Assembly (NCBI GenBank): GCA_018820765.1
Contig: JAHJNN010000009.1
Coordinates: 1 to 64,000, forward strand
Reading direction: 5' to 3'
Origin: Gammaproteobacteria bacterium
GTDB lineage: Bacteria; Pseudomonadota; Gammaproteobacteria; Burkholderiales; Thiobacillaceae
DNA: 64,000 nt
In this document: positions 55,021 through 64,000 of the stretch, one piece after another
How the letters are laid out: the number at the start of each line of letters is the position of its first letter
How positions within the stretch are numbered: the first letter of the stretch is position 1
Translations under genes and position numbers: made by a program
Notes under the pieces: generated by a model
The model's database searches: none
What the model was told of the DNA's origin: nothing
What the model saw: the letters and a program-made list of their open reading frames with translations, nothing else

Positions 55021-55254
55021 TCAGCTCGAGTGGCTGTTGACGTAGTCAATCGCCTGCTGGACGGTGGTGATCTTTTCTGCGTCCTCGTCGGGGATTTCGC
55101 AGCCGAACTCTTCTTCCAGCGCCATCACCAGTTCAACCGTATCGAGCGAGTCCGCGCCCAGGTCGCCTACGAAGGAAGACTCGTTCTTGATGTCTGCCTC
55201 GTTGACGCCCAATTGCTCGGCGACGACCTTAATTACACGCTGTACGTTATCCAT
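55021..55254 (-). CDS. acpP: Acyl carrier protein
   Basis: A 77-aa acidic four-helix carrier. The phosphopantetheine serine is in [18 protein letters not shown] at residue 37. The ATG follows GAGAGGA. It may have its own promoter, since a hairpin and a TAGAAT-like -10 lie between fabG and acpP, matching its need for high expression. Confidence 0.97.
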   Translation of the reverse strand: MDNVQRVIKVVAEQLGVNEADIKNESSFVGDLGADSLDTVELVMALEEEFGCEIPDEDAEKITTVQQAIDYVNSHSS

Positions 55255-55277
55255 TACTGATCCTCTCTTGAAATAGG

Positions 55278-55298
55278 GGCTTTAACAAAATTAAAGCC
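55278..55298 (-). terminator. Hairpin in the fabG-acpP spacer
   Basis: GGCTTTAA pairs with TTAAAGCC around five bases on the minus strand, about 24 bases before the acpP start and after a TAGAAT -10-like word. It may attenuate read-through or stabilise the acpP message. No long T-run follows. Confidence 0.45.
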
Positions 55299-55327
55299 GG
55301 TGAATTCTACCAAACTTTGGTCTGCGG

Positions 55328-56068
55328 TTACGCCATGTACATGCCGCCGTTAACGTGCAGGGTGCTGCCCGAAATATAGCCGGCTGCGGGCGAGGCCAAA
55401 AACACGACAGCCTGCGCGATGTCTTCCACCGACCCCAGCCGGCCCAGCGGAATGTGCGCCAGCAGCGCCTGCCGCTGCGCTTCGGGCAGGGCGCGGGTCA
55501 TGTCGGTGTCGATGAAGCCCGGTGCCACGCAGTTGACGGTGATGTTGCGGCTGCCGACTTCGCGCGCCAGCGACTTGGTGAAGCCCATGATGCCGGCCTT
55601 GGCCGCGCTGTAATTGGTCTGGCCGGCGTTGCCCATCGCGCCCACCACCGAGGCGATGGAAATGATGCGCCCGCTGCGCGCCTTCATCATCGCGCGCAGC
55701 ACGGCGCGCGAGAGACGGAAGACGGACGTCAGGTTGGTCGCCAGGATGTCGTCCCACTCCTCGTCCTTCATCCGCATCAGCAGGTTGTCGCGGGTGATGC
55801 CGGCGTTGTTGACCAGGATGCCGATGGCGCCGAAATCCTTTTCGATCGCCGCGATCACGGCATCGACTTCGGCGGCATCGGTGACGTTGAGCTTCATGCC
55901 GCCGCCCTTGATGCCGGCTGCGGCGAGGTAGTCGCTGATCGCCTGCGCGCCCTTGTCGCTGGTGGCGGTGCCGACCACGGCGGCGCCGGCCTTGCCGAGC
56001 GCCAGCGCGATGGCCTGGCCGATTCCGCGGCTGGCGCCGGTGACGAGTGCGATGTGTCCTTGCAGCAT
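55328..56068 (-). CDS. fabG: 3-oxoacyl-ACP reductase
   Basis: A 246-aa SDR enzyme reducing 3-oxoacyl-ACP with NADPH. GASRGIGQAIALALG binds cofactor, ILVNNAGITRDNLLMRMKD is FabG-specific, and the Ser-Tyr-Lys triad lies in ISIASVVGAMG and YSAAKAGIMGF. It follows fabD by ten bases. Confidence 0.97.
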   Translation of the reverse strand: MLQGHIALVTGASRGIGQAIALALGKAGAAVVGTATSDKGAQAISDYLAAAGIKGGGMKLNVTDAAEVDAVIAAIEKDFGAIGILVNNAGITRDNLLMRMKDEEWDDILATNLTSVFRLSRAVLRAMMKARSGRIISIASVVGAMGNAGQTNYSAAKAGIMGFTKSLAREVGSRNITVNCVAPGFIDTDMTRALPEAQRQALLAHIPLGRLGSVEDIAQAVVFLASPAAGYISGSTLHVNGGMYMA

Positions 56069-56077
56069 GTTGTCTCC

Positions 56078-57001
56078 TTATTGACTGAGTACGGCCGCAA
56101 GGCTCGCCTCATCCACCAGCGCCACCGCGGGCAGGCTATCGTCGATGCGCTTGGCGAGGCCCGCCAGCACCTTGCCGGGGCCGCATTCGATCACGCGTTC
56201 GATGCCGGCGGCTTTCAGCGCCTGCACGGTCTCGACCCAGCGCACCGGGGTGTGCAGCTGCTTCGCCAGCGCGGCGCGGATCGCATCGGCACCGGCGTGG
56301 CTTTGCACGTCGGTGTTGTGCAACACGGGAATGGTCGGCGTCGCGATCGCCACGCCCTGCAGATGCGCCAGCAGCTTCTCGGCCGCCGGCAGCATCAGCG
56401 AGGAATGCGACGGCACGGACACCGGCAGCGGCAAGGCGCGCTTGGCGCCCTTTTCCTTCGCCAGCGCCATCGCACGCTCGACCGCGGCCTTGTTGCCGGC
56501 GATGACCACCTGGCCGGGCGAGTTGAGGTTGACCGCCTCGACCACTTCGCCCGCTGCGGCATCGGCGCAGACTGCGCGCACCGCGTCGTCGTCCAGCCCC
56601 AGAATCGCCGCCATGGCGCCGACGCCTTCTGGCACCGCAGCCTGCATCGCCTCGGCACGGAAGCGCACCAGTTTGATCGCATCGGCGAAATTCAAGGCAC
56701 CGGCAGCCACCAGCGCGGCGTATTCGCCGAGGCTGTGGCCCGCCAATAATGCCGGCGTTGCGCCGCCGGCCGCCTGCCACACGCGCCAGGCGGCGATGTC
56801 TGCCGCCAGCATGGCAGGCTGGGTGTTGACGGTCTGGTTGAGCAGATCGGCCGGGCCGTCGGTCACCAGCATCCAGAGATCCTGCCCGAGCGCATCGGAC
56901 GCTTCGGCGAAGGTCGCGCGCACTTCGGCGCGCTCGCCCCAGCCCTGCATCATGCCGACCGATTGCGAGCCCTGTCCGGGAAATACAAAAGCAAGTTTCA
57001 C
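56078..57001 (-). CDS. fabD: Malonyl-CoA:ACP transacylase
   Basis: A 307-aa acyltransferase loading malonate on ACP. N-terminal FVFPGQGSQSVGM, catalytic Ser in ALLAGHSLGEYAALV, and the active-site His in LPVSVPSHSSLM are visible. GTG start at 57001, 15 bases after fabH. Confidence 0.97.
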   Translation of the reverse strand: MKLAFVFPGQGSQSVGMMQGWGERAEVRATFAEASDALGQDLWMLVTDGPADLLNQTVNTQPAMLAADIAAWRVWQAAGGATPALLAGHSLGEYAALVAAGALNFADAIKLVRFRAEAMQAAVPEGVGAMAAILGLDDDAVRAVCADAAAGEVVEAVNLNSPGQVVIAGNKAAVERAMALAKEKGAKRALPLPVSVPSHSSLMLPAAEKLLAHLQGVAIATPTIPVLHNTDVQSHAGADAIRAALAKQLHTPVRWVETVQALKAAGIERVIECGPGKVLAGLAKRIDDSLPAVALVDEASLAAVLSQ

Positions 57002-57016
57002 TGACCGTTCCTTGAT

Positions 57017-57976
57017 CTAATACTTGAGAAGCGCGGAGCCCCAGGTGAAGCCGCCGCCGAAGGCTTCCATCAGCACGGTCTGGCCGCGCTGGATGCGGCC
57101 GTCGCGCACCGCCACATCGAAGGCCAGCGGTACCGAGGCCGCCGAGGTGTTGCCATGGCCGGCCACGGTGGTGACCACGTGATCCATGCTCATGCCGAGT
57201 TTTTTTGCAGTGGCGGCAATGATGCGGATGTTGGCCTGGTGCGGCACCAGCCAGTCGATGTCGGACTTCTGCAAGCCGTTGGCTTCCAGCGTTTCGTCGA
57301 CGATGCGGTCGAGGGTGTTGACCGCCATCTTGAACACCGGATTGCCTTCCATTCGCATCACCGCGGGTTCGTGCGTGTTGGTCGATGGGCCGGAACTGGT
57401 GCGCAGCAATTCCTTGTGGCGGCCGTCGGCATGGATGTGGGTGGCGATGATGCCGGGCTCGGTCGATGCGCCCAGCACCACCGCGCCCGCGCCGTCGCCC
57501 CACAGGATGCAGTTGCCGCGGTCGTTCCAGTCGGTGATGCGCGACAGGGTCTCGGCGCCGATCACCAACACGTGTTTGGCCGCGCCGCTCTTGATGAACT
57601 GATCGGCCACGCTCAAGGCATAGACGAAGCCGCTGCACACCGCCTGCAGGTCGAACGCCGGGCGGCCGTTGGTCATGCCCAGCTTGGCCTGAACGATGCA
57701 GGCGGTGCTGGGAAACACCAGGTCGGGGGTGGTGGTGGCGACCAGCAACAGGCCGATGTCGTCTATCGCCAGGCCGGCCGCATCGAGTGCCGCCCGCGCC
57801 GCCTCGGTGGCAAGGTCGCTGGTGAATTGGCCTTCGGCCGCAATGTGCCGTTCGCGGATGCCGGTGCGGTCGACAATCCACTGGTCGTTGGTATCGACCA
57901 GTTTCTCGAGGTCGGCGTTGGTGAGGATGCGGTCAGGCAGATAGCTGCCGGTACCGAGAATGCGGGAATAGGTCAA
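57017..57976 (-). CDS. fabH: 3-oxoacyl-ACP synthase III
   Basis: A 319-aa initiating ketosynthase condensing acetyl-CoA with malonyl-ACP. Catalytic Cys lies in [15 protein letters not shown], His in [13 protein letters not shown] and Asn in [15 protein letters not shown]. The family start ([12 protein letters not shown]) is reached only from a TTG at 57976, which overlaps the plsX TGA (TTGA). The longer frame upstream is plsX-antiframe. Confidence 0.96.
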   Translation of the reverse strand: MTYSRILGTGSYLPDRILTNADLEKLVDTNDQWIVDRTGIRERHIAAEGQFTSDLATEAARAALDAAGLAIDDIGLLLVATTTPDLVFPSTACIVQAKLGMTNGRPAFDLQAVCSGFVYALSVADQFIKSGAAKHVLVIGAETLSRITDWNDRGNCILWGDGAGAVVLGASTEPGIIATHIHADGRHKELLRTSSGPSTNTHEPAVMRMEGNPVFKMAVNTLDRIVDETLEANGLQKSDIDWLVPHQANIRIIAATAKKLGMSMDHVVTTVAGHGNTSAASVPLAFDVAVRDGRIQRGQTVLMEAFGGGFTWGSALLKY

Positions 57977-58992
57977 GCGGCTACCCGTTGAATAAGTTGG
58001 ATCTGGTCGGTGATGCGCTTCAGCACGTTGTTGCTGACTTCGTCGCTGGCGGTTTCGATCGCGTGCTCGAACGCAAAGCGGTCGGCCGAGCCATGGCTTT
58101 TCACCACCACCCCTTTCAGCCCCAGCAGCGTGGCGCCGTTGTAGCGGCGCGGATCGAGCCGCCGCTTGAAGGCATTCAGCACCGGCATCGCGATCAGGCC
58201 GGCGATGCGGGTCAGAAGATTGCGCTTGAATTCGGCCCTGAGGGTGGTGGCAATCATCTTGGCCAAGCCTTCGGACGCCTTCAGGGTGACGTTGCCGACG
58301 AAGCCGTCGCACACGATCACGTCGGTGGTGCCGAGGAAAATGTCGTTGCCTTCGACGTTGCCGTAGAAATTCAGGTGGCTGTCGCGCAGCAGTTCGGCAG
58401 CCTGCTTCACCATTTCGTTGCCCTTGATGTCTTCTTCGCCGATGTTGAGCAGGCCGACGCTCGGATTCGACTTGTGCTCCACCGCCGACACCAGCATCGC
58501 GCCCATGATGCCGAACTGCAGCAAGTGCTCGGCGGTGCAGTCGACGTTGGCGCCCATGTCGAGCACCAGCGCATGCCCCTTGATGGTCGGCATCACAGCG
58601 GCAATCGCGGGCCGGTCGATACCGGGCAGGGTTTTCAGGACGAAGCGCGCGGTCGCCATCAGGGCGCCGGTGTTGCCCGCCGACACGCAGGCATCGGCCT
58701 CGCCGGATTTGACGAGGTCGATGGCCACGCGCATGGAGGAGTCCTTCTTGCCGCGCAAGGCCAGCGCGGGCGCCTCGTCCATCGCCACCACCTGGCTGGC
58801 GTGGCGAACGATGAGCCGCGGACCGGGCTTGGCGCGACGCGCCTTGAGCTCGGCTTCGACGATATCCTGCGGCCCGACCAGAATCACATTCAGGTCGGGA
58901 TGGCGCGCAAGACAGCGGATCGCCGCCGGGACCGTGACATGGGGGCCGTGGTCGCCCCCCATGACGTCAATGGCGACTGTGATGTTTCTCAT
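57973..58992 (-). CDS. plsX: Phosphate acyltransferase PlsX
   Basis: A 339-aa enzyme forming acyl-phosphate from acyl-ACP for phospholipid synthesis. [20 protein letters not shown] opens the protein, and [29 protein letters not shown] and [16 protein letters not shown] are family segments. ATG 58992 is chosen; residues encoded further upstream have no homology. Confidence 0.96.
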   Translation of the reverse strand: MRNITVAIDVMGGDHGPHVTVPAAIRCLARHPDLNVILVGPQDIVEAELKARRAKPGPRLIVRHASQVVAMDEAPALALRGKKDSSMRVAIDLVKSGEADACVSAGNTGALMATARFVLKTLPGIDRPAIAAVMPTIKGHALVLDMGANVDCTAEHLLQFGIMGAMLVSAVEHKSNPSVGLLNIGEEDIKGNEMVKQAAELLRDSHLNFYGNVEGNDIFLGTTDVIVCDGFVGNVTLKASEGLAKMIATTLRAEFKRNLLTRIAGLIAMPVLNAFKRRLDPRRYNGATLLGLKGVVVKSHGSADRFAFEHAIETASDEVSNNVLKRITDQIQLIQRVAA

Positions 58993-59076
58993 ACAGCCGG
59001 AATCGTTGGCTGAGCTGAACGCGCCAGGCCGGAGTCGACACACTCCAGCGCGATCAAACCCTGGCGCTCAGGAAAA

Positions 59077-59256
59077 TTATTCGCCTTTGGCCTTGACGAC
59101 CTTGCGGCCACGATAAAAACCGTTGGGGCTGATATGGTGACGCAGGTGGGCTTCGCCCGTGGTCGGCTCGACGGCCAGCGGCGGGTTGGTCAGGAAATCG
59201 TGCGAGCGGTGCATGCCACGCTTGGACGGGGACTTTTTGTTCTGCTGGACGGCCAT
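59077..59256 (-). CDS. rpmF: 50S ribosomal protein L32
   Basis: A 59-aa basic protein beginning [20 protein letters not shown] and ending VVKAKGE. It matches L32 in length and content ([20 protein letters not shown], then [11 protein letters not shown]). It lacks the zinc-binding cysteines found in some L32 forms. AAAGGAG lies upstream. An 80-aa open frame on the same strand in another phase is a shadow. It is in the yceD-rpmF-plsX order usual for proteobacteria. Confidence 0.97.
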   Translation of the reverse strand: MAVQQNKKSPSKRGMHRSHDFLTNPPLAVEPTTGEAHLRHHISPNGFYRGRKVVKAKGE

Positions 59257-59302
59257 TTCTTACTCCTTTAAATCCGTGACACCCAAACGGGTGCATTAAA
59301 AA

Positions 59303-59749
59303 TTACTGCGCCCCGGGAACGGGGCATTCACCTTCTGCGTGCATCGTCGCAAGCGGCAGGCTCAACAACACTTCATCCTCAACCAGATCGACAAGATTCA
59401 ATATCTCGCCGGCCTGGATGGCGTCACTGTCGGGCAACGCATCCAGCCGTTCCATCTCGGCTTCGTTGCGCGCCAAATACAGCGTGCGTTCAACGTCAAC
59501 CTTATATGGCATGCTGCCCAGGCAACGCTGGCAGGTCAGCTGAACGTCGCCGCTGACCGTCAACTGCAGGGACAAACTGCCCCGCTGATCCACTCGCCCA
59601 ACGACTCGACAGAACAGCGTGCCTTGCGTAAATTCATGGGCAAGACGTGGAAACGCAGCCACTTCCGACCGGGTTTCCCACGACTGTCCATCCCTGCAAA
59701 AACGCCATGGATCGACCTCGACCGGCGGAAGCATGGCGGACTCAGACAT
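59303..59749 (-). CDS. yceD: YceD (DUF177) protein
   Basis: A 148-aa protein upstream of rpmF, first gene of the long operon. LTCQRCLGSMPYKVDVE contains the CxxC typical of YceD/DUF177, with the acidic EILNLVDLVEDEVLLSLPL segment after it. It is linked to 23S rRNA maturation in other organisms. It is divergent from the pyruvate carboxylase genes. Confidence 0.93.
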   Translation of the reverse strand: MSESAMLPPVEVDPWRFCRDGQSWETRSEVAAFPRLAHEFTQGTLFCRVVGRVDQRGSLSLQLTVSGDVQLTCQRCLGSMPYKVDVERTLYLARNEAEMERLDALPDSDAIQAGEILNLVDLVEDEVLLSLPLATMHAEGECPVPGAQ

Positions 59750-59840
59750 GACACACCCGGTTAAACATTAGCCAGCAATGATATGATTTCGCGTTCTTTT
59801 TGTCAAAGAAACACCCGTCTCCTCCACATCAGGCGAGTCC

Positions 59841-61259
59841 ATGCTTAAGAAAATACTGGTCGCCAACCGCGGCGAGATCGCCGTCCGCATCGTGCGCGCC
59901 TGTGCCGAGCTCGGCATCAAGTCGGTGGCCATCTATACCGACGCCGACCGCCATGCGCTCCACGTCAAGAAAGCCGACGAGGCCTATCACATCGGCAAGG
60001 ATCCGATTCTGGGCTATCTGAACGCGCACACGCTGGTCAATCTGGCGGCCGCGTCGGGTTGCGACGCGCTGCATCCGGGCTACGGCTTCCTGTCCGAAAA
60101 CCCCGACCTGGCGACCATCTGCGCGCGCCGCGGCATCCGCTTCATCGGCCCCTCGCCCGAGGTGATCCGCCGCATGGGCGACAAGATCCAGGCCAGGAAC
60201 GCCATGATCGCCGCCGGCATTCCGGTGGTGCCGGGGTCCGACCACAACCTGGAAAACGTCGAGGAAGCGCGCACCCTGGCCAACAAGATCGGCTATCCGG
60301 TGATGCTCAAGGCCACCAACGGCGGCGGCGGCCGCGGCATCCGCCGCTGCGACAACGAGGACGACCTGCTGAAGAACTACGACCGCGTGGTGTCGGAAGC
60401 CAGCAAGGCCTTCGGCAAGCCCGAGGTCTTCGTCGAAAAATGCGTGGTGCGCCCCAAGCACATCGAGGTGCAGGTTCTGGGCGACACCCAGGGCAACGTG
60501 ATTCACCTGTTCGAACGCGACTGCTCGATCCAGCGGCGCAACCAGAAGCTGATCGAGATCGCGCCAAGTCCGCAATTGACCGAGGCGCAGCGGCAATACA
60601 TCGGCAAGCTGGCGGTGCGGGCCGCCAAATCGGTGGGCTACGTCAATGCCGGCACGGTGGAATTCCTGCTCGACCAGGACAACCAGTTCTATTTCATGGA
60701 AATGAACACCCGGCTGCAGGTCGAACATCCCATCACCGAGACCATCACCGGCGTCGACATCGTGCAGGAACAGATCCGCATCGCCTCCGGCCTGCCGCTG
60801 CAGTATAAGCAGGAGGAGATCACGCACCGCGGCTACGCGATCGAATTCCGCATCAACGCTGAGGACCCGAAAAACGAGTTCCTGCCCAGCCTCGGCCGCA
60901 TCACGCGCTACTATTCGCCCGGCGGCCCCGGGGTGCGCGTGGACGCCGCGATCTACACCGATTACGTGATCCCGCCCTACTTCGATTCGATGTGCGCCAA
61001 GCTCACGGTGTGGAATCTGAACTGGGAGGCGACCATCGCACGCGGACGCCGCGCGCTCGACGACATGCTGGTGTATGGCGTGAAAACGACGATCCCCTAT
61101 TACCAGGAAATTCTGAAGGACCCCGAATTCCGCAGCGGGCGCTTCAACACCAGCTTTGTCGACGAGCACCCGGAGCTCACCCAGTACACTGAAAAGAAAC
61201 CGCCGGAAGTGATCGCGGCCGCCATTGCGGCCGCCATCGCCGCCCACCAAGGATTGTAA
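59841..61259 (+). CDS. pycA: Pyruvate carboxylase subunit A (biotin carboxylase)
   Basis: A 472-aa biotin carboxylase. ILVANRGEIAVRIVRAC, HPGYGFLSENPDLA, ATP-grasp loop KATNGGGGRGIRRC and MEMNTRLQVEHPITE are present, with the C-terminal domain. It is assigned to pyruvate carboxylase, not acetyl-CoA carboxylase, because it is directly followed, two bases later, by a carboxyltransferase-biotinyl subunit. The long C-terminal extension ends in an Ala-rich helix. Confidence 0.9.
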   Translation: MLKKILVANRGEIAVRIVRACAELGIKSVAIYTDADRHALHVKKADEAYHIGKDPILGYLNAHTLVNLAAASGCDALHPGYGFLSENPDLATICARRGIRFIGPSPEVIRRMGDKIQARNAMIAAGIPVVPGSDHNLENVEEARTLANKIGYPVMLKATNGGGGRGIRRCDNEDDLLKNYDRVVSEASKAFGKPEVFVEKCVVRPKHIEVQVLGDTQGNVIHLFERDCSIQRRNQKLIEIAPSPQLTEAQRQYIGKLAVRAAKSVGYVNAGTVEFLLDQDNQFYFMEMNTRLQVEHPITETITGVDIVQEQIRIASGLPLQYKQEEITHRGYAIEFRINAEDPKNEFLPSLGRITRYYSPGGPGVRVDAAIYTDYVIPPYFDSMCAKLTVWNLNWEATIARGRRALDDMLVYGVKTTIPYYQEILKDPEFRSGRFNTSFVDEHPELTQYTEKKPPEVIAAAIAAAIAAHQGL

Positions 61260-61261
61260 TC

Positions 61262-63106
61262 ATGGCCAAAGTACACATCACCGACCTCGTCCTGCGCGAC
61301 GGCCACCAGTCGCTCATCGCCACCCGCATGCAGACCGCCGACATGCTGCCGATCTGCAGCAAGCTCGATTCGGTCGGTTTCTGGTCGCTGGAAGCCTGGG
61401 GCGGCGCCACCTTCGACGCCTGCGTACGCTTTCTGCGCGAAGACCCGTGGGAGCGTCTGCGCTCGCTCAGGAAGGCGTTGCCCAACACGCGCATCCAGAT
61501 GCTGCTGCGCGGGCAGAACCTGCTGGGCTACCGCAACTATTCCGACGACGTGGTGCGCGCCTTCGTGCAGAAATCCGCCGACAACGGCGTCGACGTGTTC
61601 CGCGTGTTCGACGCGATGAACGACCTGCGCAACCTGCGCGTGTCGATCGAGGCAGTGAAAGCGGCGGGCAAGCACGCCGAAGGCACGGTGAGCTACACCA
61701 CCAGCCCGGTGCACAACATCCCGCACTTCGTCGAACTCGCCAAAGGCCTGGCCGAGATGGGCTGCGACACCATCGCGATCAAGGACATGGCGGGCCTGCT
61801 CACGCCCTACACCGCATTCGAACTGGTGCAGGCGATCCGCGAAGCCACCCATCTGCCAATCCATACCCACAGCCACGCCACCTCGGGGCTCGCGCACATG
61901 ACGCACCTGAAGGCGGTGGAAGCCGGCGCCACCATCATCGACACCTGCGTCGGCGCATTCGCAGAAGGTGCCAGCCATCCCACCACGCAAAGCCTGGTCG
62001 CGGCGCTCGCCGGCACCGAATACGATACCGGGCTATCGCTGCCGCTGATCGAGGAAATCTCGGCCTACTTCAAGGAAGTGCGCAAGAAATACTGGCAGTT
62101 CGAATCGGCCTTCACCGGCACCGACACCCGCGTGCTGATCAACCAGGTGCCCGGCGGAATGATTTCCAACCTCGCCAACCAGCTGAAGGAACAGGGCGCG
62201 ATCGACAAGATGGACGCCGTGCTCGAGGAAATCCCGCGGGTGCGCGAAGACCTCGGCTTCCCGCCGCTGGTCACCCCCACCTCGCAGATCGTCGGAACCC
62301 AGGCCGCGCTCAACGTGCTCACCGGCACGCGCTACAAGTCGGTCACCAACGAAGTGAAGCTCTACCTGCAGGGCCGCTACGGCAAGGCGCCCGGGCATAT
62401 CAACGAGGAAGTGCGCAAGATGGCCGTCGGCGACCTCGACATCAGCACCTGCCGCCCGGCCGACCTGCTGGGCGACGAACTCGACAAGTTGCGCGGCGAA
62501 ATCGAGGGCCTGGCCAAGTCCGACGAGGACGTGCTGACCTATGCCATGTTCCCCGAAATCGGCAAGACCTGGCTGCAGGAGCGCGCCGCCGGCAGCCTCA
62601 TGCCCGAACAACTGCTGCCGCCGGGCGCCTCAGAGCAGAACAACGGCCCGCGCTACGCCGCCGACGAGTTCAAGATCACGCTGCACGGCGAGACCTACCA
62701 CATCAAGCTCTCGGGCAGCGGCCGCAGTGACGCCGCCCAGCGCCCCTATTTCGTATCGATCGACGGCGTCTCGGAAGAAGTGCTGGTCGAGCCGCTGAAC
62801 GAGGTCGCGGTATCCGCCGGCGGCGACAGTGCCCCGCGCAAGGCCGCTGCCGCCCCCGCAGCCGGCCAGAAACCGCGCGCCAGCCATCCCGGCCACGTCA
62901 CCGCGGCCATGCCCGGCACCATCGTCGACGTGCTGGTGAGCATCGGCCAGACGGTCAAGGCCGGCGACGGCGTGCTGGTGATCGAGGCGATGAAAATGGA
63001 AAACGAGGTGCAGGCGCCGATCGCCGGCGTCGTCATCAGCATCTTCGCCAAGAAAGGCGACGCGGTGACGCCCGACATGGCGCTGGTCGAGATCCAGCCG
63101 GAGTGA
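61262..63106 (+). CDS. oadA: Pyruvate carboxylase subunit B / oxaloacetate decarboxylase alpha-type (carboxyltransferase + biotinyl)
   Basis: A 614-aa protein. The N-terminal carboxyltransferase TIM barrel has LVLRDGHQSLIATRMQTADM, FRVFDAMNDLRNL, KDMAGLLTPY and HTHSHATSG (metal ligands). The C-terminal biotinyl domain has VIEAMKMENEVQAP with the biotin lysine. No beta/gamma sodium-pump subunits follow. With pycA it most likely forms two-subunit pyruvate carboxylase (anaplerotic oxaloacetate). Reverse decarboxylation is possible. Confidence 0.9.
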   Translation: MAKVHITDLVLRDGHQSLIATRMQTADMLPICSKLDSVGFWSLEAWGGATFDACVRFLREDPWERLRSLRKALPNTRIQMLLRGQNLLGYRNYSDDVVRAFVQKSADNGVDVFRVFDAMNDLRNLRVSIEAVKAAGKHAEGTVSYTTSPVHNIPHFVELAKGLAEMGCDTIAIKDMAGLLTPYTAFELVQAIREATHLPIHTHSHATSGLAHMTHLKAVEAGATIIDTCVGAFAEGASHPTTQSLVAALAGTEYDTGLSLPLIEEISAYFKEVRKKYWQFESAFTGTDTRVLINQVPGGMISNLANQLKEQGAIDKMDAVLEEIPRVREDLGFPPLVTPTSQIVGTQAALNVLTGTRYKSVTNEVKLYLQGRYGKAPGHINEEVRKMAVGDLDISTCRPADLLGDELDKLRGEIEGLAKSDEDVLTYAMFPEIGKTWLQERAAGSLMPEQLLPPGASEQNNGPRYAADEFKITLHGETYHIKLSGSGRSDAAQRPYFVSIDGVSEEVLVEPLNEVAVSAGGDSAPRKAAAAPAAGQKPRASHPGHVTAAMPGTIVDVLVSIGQTVKAGDGVLVIEAMKMENEVQAPIAGVVISIFAKKGDAVTPDMALVEIQPE

Positions 63107-63118
63107 ATCCAAACCCCT

Positions 63119-63210
63119 CACCACAGAGGCACGGAGACACAGAGAAAGCCATTGGGGCTATGTGTTGCAACGACTTGTTTTTCCTCTGTGCCCTCCGTGC
63201 CTCTGTGGTG
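63119..63210. repeat. CACCACAGAGGCACGGA inverted repeat
   Basis: Perfect 17-bp arms, CACCACAGAGGCACGGA at 63119-63135 and its complement at 63194-63210, with further CACAGAG and CTCTGTG pairing inside. It fills the gap between oadA and the Maf gene. Similar cacagaggcac-type repeats occur in many environmental genomes. Confidence 0.85.
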
Positions 63211-63227
63211 CAATGGTTTTTTCCAAT

Positions 63228-63818
63228 ATGACACTTGTTCTTGCCTCCACCTCGCGCTACCGGCGCGAACTGCTGTCGCGTCTGCATCTGCCGTTTGAAG
63301 TCCTTTCGCCCGACGTCGACGAAACGCCGCTGCCGGGCGAGATGCCCTCGGCCACCGCGCTGCGCCTGTCGGTGCTGAAGGCGCAGGCTGCCGCAACGAC
63401 CTGGCCCGACGCGCTGATCATCGGCTCCGATCAGGTGCTGATGCTCGACAACGAACAGCTTGGCAAGCCCGGCAATTTCGACAACGCCTTCGCGCAGCTG
63501 AAGAAAATGCAGGGCAAATGCATGGTGTTCCACACCGCGCTGACGCTTTTCAACAGCCGCAGCGGCCGCTTGCAGACGCGCGACGTGCCGACCGATGTGA
63601 AGATCCGTTCCCTCACCGACGCGCAGATCACCGCCTATCTCGAAAAAGAACAGCCCTACGACTGCGCCGGCTCGGCCAAAAGCGAGTCGCTCGGCATCGC
63701 GCTGATGGAAAGCATGGAAAGCCGCGACCCCACCGCCCTGATCGGCTTGCCGCTGATGGCGCTGACCGAGATGTTGAACAACGAAGGCGTGGACGTGCTC
63801 ACATGGCAGCAGGTTTGA
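63228..63818 (+). CDS. Maf-family nucleotide pyrophosphatase (YceF-like)
   Basis: A 196-aa Maf protein that hydrolyses non-canonical or methylated nucleoside triphosphates. LVLASTSRYRRELLSRLHL (N-terminal SxSxxR), SPDVDETPLPGEMP, IIGSDQVLMLD and YDCAGSAKSESLGIAL match the family. The start at 63228 begins the homology. The frame from 63162 goes through a palindromic repeat. YceF-type members act on m7GTP; that specificity is not certain here. Confidence 0.92.
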   Translation: MTLVLASTSRYRRELLSRLHLPFEVLSPDVDETPLPGEMPSATALRLSVLKAQAAATTWPDALIIGSDQVLMLDNEQLGKPGNFDNAFAQLKKMQGKCMVFHTALTLFNSRSGRLQTRDVPTDVKIRSLTDAQITAYLEKEQPYDCAGSAKSESLGIALMESMESRDPTALIGLPLMALTEMLNNEGVDVLTWQQV

Positions 63819-63822
63819 TTTC

Positions 63823-64000
63823 GTGACGGCTACCCTCTACCTGATTCCGGTGCCGCTGGGACCGGTCAGCCCGGACGCCTGCCTGCCGCCCGCCACCCTT
63901 GAAGTCGCGCGCCGGCTCGACCACTTCGTCGCCGAACGCGCCAAGACCGCGCGCGCGCACCTGAAGGCGATGGGGCATCCGCAGCCGATCCAGACACTGC
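63823..64000 (+). CDS. SAM-dependent (tetrapyrrole methylase-like) methyltransferase, 5' part
   Basis: A GTG at 63823, four bases after the Maf stop, opens a frame to the window edge (59 codons). TLYLIPVPLGPVSPDACLPP resembles the first strand of the tetrapyrrole-methylase (RsmI-like) family, and FVAERAKTARAHLKAMGHP follows as in RsmI paralogues next to Maf. The rest is beyond the window. Confidence 0.7.
   Translation, partial: MTATLYLIPVPLGPVSPDACLPPATLEVARRLDHFVAERAKTARAHLKAMGHPQPIQTL

Noticed and set aside
59054-59296. 80-codon minus-strand frame over rpmF
   Set aside because: Wrong phase; the 59-codon frame at 59077-59256 is clearly ribosomal protein L32.

Overview
The window is about 64 kb of high-GC bacterial chromosome, densely packed with core genes. 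Gene order and protein character point to a Betaproteobacterium. Examples are the yceD-rpmF-plsX-fabHDG-acpP-fabF-pabBC-mltG-tmk-holB-pilZ-tatD run, lpxK/trm112/kdsB with exbBD, yciO/yciB/yciI/bolA-type genes, and grpE-dnaK-dnaJ. The neighbouring pyrophosphate-energised proton pump and PPi-type phosphofructokinase, with a two-subunit pyruvate carboxylase, suggest a Thiobacillus-like or methylotroph-like lineage; that is inference. No prophage, transposase or CRISPR array is visible. The non-core layer consists of many short dispersed inverted repeats, one toxin-antitoxin pair and some signalling genes.

Layout. 1-3.6 kb: truncated methyltransferase, AbrB/PIN toxin-antitoxin, rarA, lolA. 3.8-8.6 kb: pyrophosphate/adenylate block (hppA, a 71-aa orphan, pfp, a 121-aa orphan, adk), all on the minus strand. 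8.9-13.2 kb: envelope operon kdsB-trm112-diguanylate cyclase-lpxK-exbD-exbB. 13.5-18.6 kb: xseA, miaA, class I aldolase coupled to a PagL-like lipid A deacylase, then two small genes that share an IscR-like operator. 18.7-22.7 kb: mutL-hemerythrin-amiC-tsaE, head-to-head with queG. 23.9-29.9 kb: CDF-like transporter, murI, arfB, a membrane-anchored orphan, a flavodoxin-like protein, trpS, M50 protease, yciO. 29.9-33.2 kb: PHP phosphatase, yciB, yciI, bolA, parvulin and a divergent hfq. 33.2-37.2 kb: ArnT-like transferase, PAP2 phosphatase, TVP38 protein, GT2 and tRNA-Ser(GGA). 37.4-42.7 kb: two secreted/TPR proteins, then the heat-shock operon with two sigma-32-like promoters. 42.8-47.8 kb: GlcG/HbpS-like protein, tcdA, and a PhnD-like binding protein translationally coupled to a HAMP-PAS-GGDEF-EAL sensor. 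47.8-59.7 kb: long minus-strand fatty-acid/folate/replication operon. 59.8-64 kb: two-subunit pyruvate carboxylase, Maf protein and the start of a second methyltransferase.

How it works together. The hppA/pfp/adk block links PPi and adenylate pools to glycolytic flux. The 8.9-13.2 and 33-37 kb blocks build and modify LPS. The long operon feeds acyl-ACP to lipid synthesis and carries folate and replication genes. The best candidates for undescribed biology are (1) two genes with matching IscR type-1-like operators, one encoding an unassigned 151-aa protein and one a LexA-fold protein with a K-to-R change at the catalytic lysine; (2) the PhnD-like/GGDEF-EAL pair, resembling NspS-MbaA; (3) a divergent Hfq outside its usual locus; and (4) at least seven families of dispersed palindromic repeats, one inserted in frame in mutL, one supplying the kdsB stop codon, and one expanded to nine heptamers in the trpS leader.
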